Shown: one piece after another, positions 63,801-64,000 of the stretch
Layout of the letters: the number at the start of each line of letters is the position of its first letter
Numbering within the stretch: the stretch's first letter is position 1
Assembly (NCBI GenBank): GCA_963921825.1
Contig: OY997589.1
Span: forward strand, 248,001-312,000
Origin: Erodium maritimum
Taxonomy: Eukaryota; Streptophyta; Magnoliopsida; Geraniales; Geraniaceae
DNA: 64,000 nucleotides
Reading direction: 5' to 3'
The notes under the pieces: generated by a model
Told to the model about the DNA's origin: nothing
Database searches by the model: none
What the model saw: only the letters and a program-made list of their open reading frames with translations
Translations under genes and position numbers: made by a program

Positions 63801-64000
63801 CTCGATATCCATTTTGTCCGCGAGAAGGTTGCTAAAGGGCATATTCGAGTTCTTCATGTCCCTTCCAGGTCTCAGATAGCAGACATTTTTACGAAGGGAC
63901 TCCCACATGTTCTTTTCTCTGATTTCAGGTCCAGTCTGAACGTCCTGCCTCCTCCCGTTCTGACTGCAGGGGCGTGATAGATATATTTGATATGTTCAGT
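60839..64000 (+). mobile_element. Copia-derived tandem array, unit 4 (cut by window end)
   Basis: The fourth unit, with its pol frame at 60966-63977. The window ends within the LTR-like part, 108 bases short of a full unit, so the array may continue beyond it. Confidence 0.9.

Noticed and set aside
51029-64000. Centromeric or telomeric satellite
   Set aside because: The unit is long, carries an intact-looking pol frame and host sequence, and abuts ordinary genes. This fits a local amplification better than a classical satellite.

Overview
The window is nuclear DNA of a flowering plant, most likely a dicot. The evidence is intron-rich genes with GT/AG borders, a CNL-type disease-resistance gene, a plant-type AP2/ERF factor, a USP-domain receptor-like cytoplasmic kinase, an Agenet/PHD/acetyltransferase gene, a plant-like DNA polymerase delta gene, and many plant retro-elements and MITEs. 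A rosid, perhaps Rosaceae, is a guess from the general look of the repeats. I see no bacterial genes, CRISPR array, tRNA or rRNA.

Layout. 0.98-16.0 kb: one CNL (CC-NB-ARC-LRR) gene on + with three main exons, split by a 6.7-kb and a 5.1-kb intron that are full of insertions: an A-tailed retroposon, two TRIM-like elements, a minisatellite, and a LINE-like element that itself carries a 2.9-kb solo LTR. A CACTA-transposon remnant follows and may be spliced in frame as a C-terminal exon. The NB-ARC exon carries one apparent frameshift. 16.3-21.1 kb: AT-rich intergenic DNA with a retroposon, a Tourist-like MITE and a hAT-like MITE. 21.2-24.3 kb: USP-kinase gene with nine exons. 26.0 kb: a possible 40-aa gene. 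27-35.6 kb: repeats and AT-rich spacer. 36.0-36.7 kb: intronless ERF gene (group IX, ERF1-like). 38.3-45.7 kb: Agenet-PHD-GNAT (IDM1-like) gene on -, with a four-unit tandem repeat in its probable last-but-one intron. 46.15-50.5 kb: divergently transcribed POLD1, of which only the first half is present. 50.5-51.2 kb: a duplicated scrap of the PHD gene and an unrecognised exon-like frame. 51.03 kb to the window end: four head-to-tail 3,270-bp units, each made of a Ty1/copia pol segment joined to a piece of that exon-like sequence.

The standout is the right-hand 13.5 kb. POLD1 breaks off at the start of its polymerase domain, the junction runs into a copy of the neighbouring PHD gene, and then a tandem array of apparently identical copia-plus-host units begins. 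This is either a recent structural rearrangement or an assembly artefact. A second theme is an approximately 0.8-kb A-tailed retroposon family, present at least four times, whose copies keep a shared reading frame open.

The LTR-class elements (solo LTR, TRIMs, copia array) are treated as fossils and are only named, bounded and dated in general terms. All coordinates were worked out by eye from the sequence. Splice sites were chosen by GT/AG, phase continuity and protein-family match.
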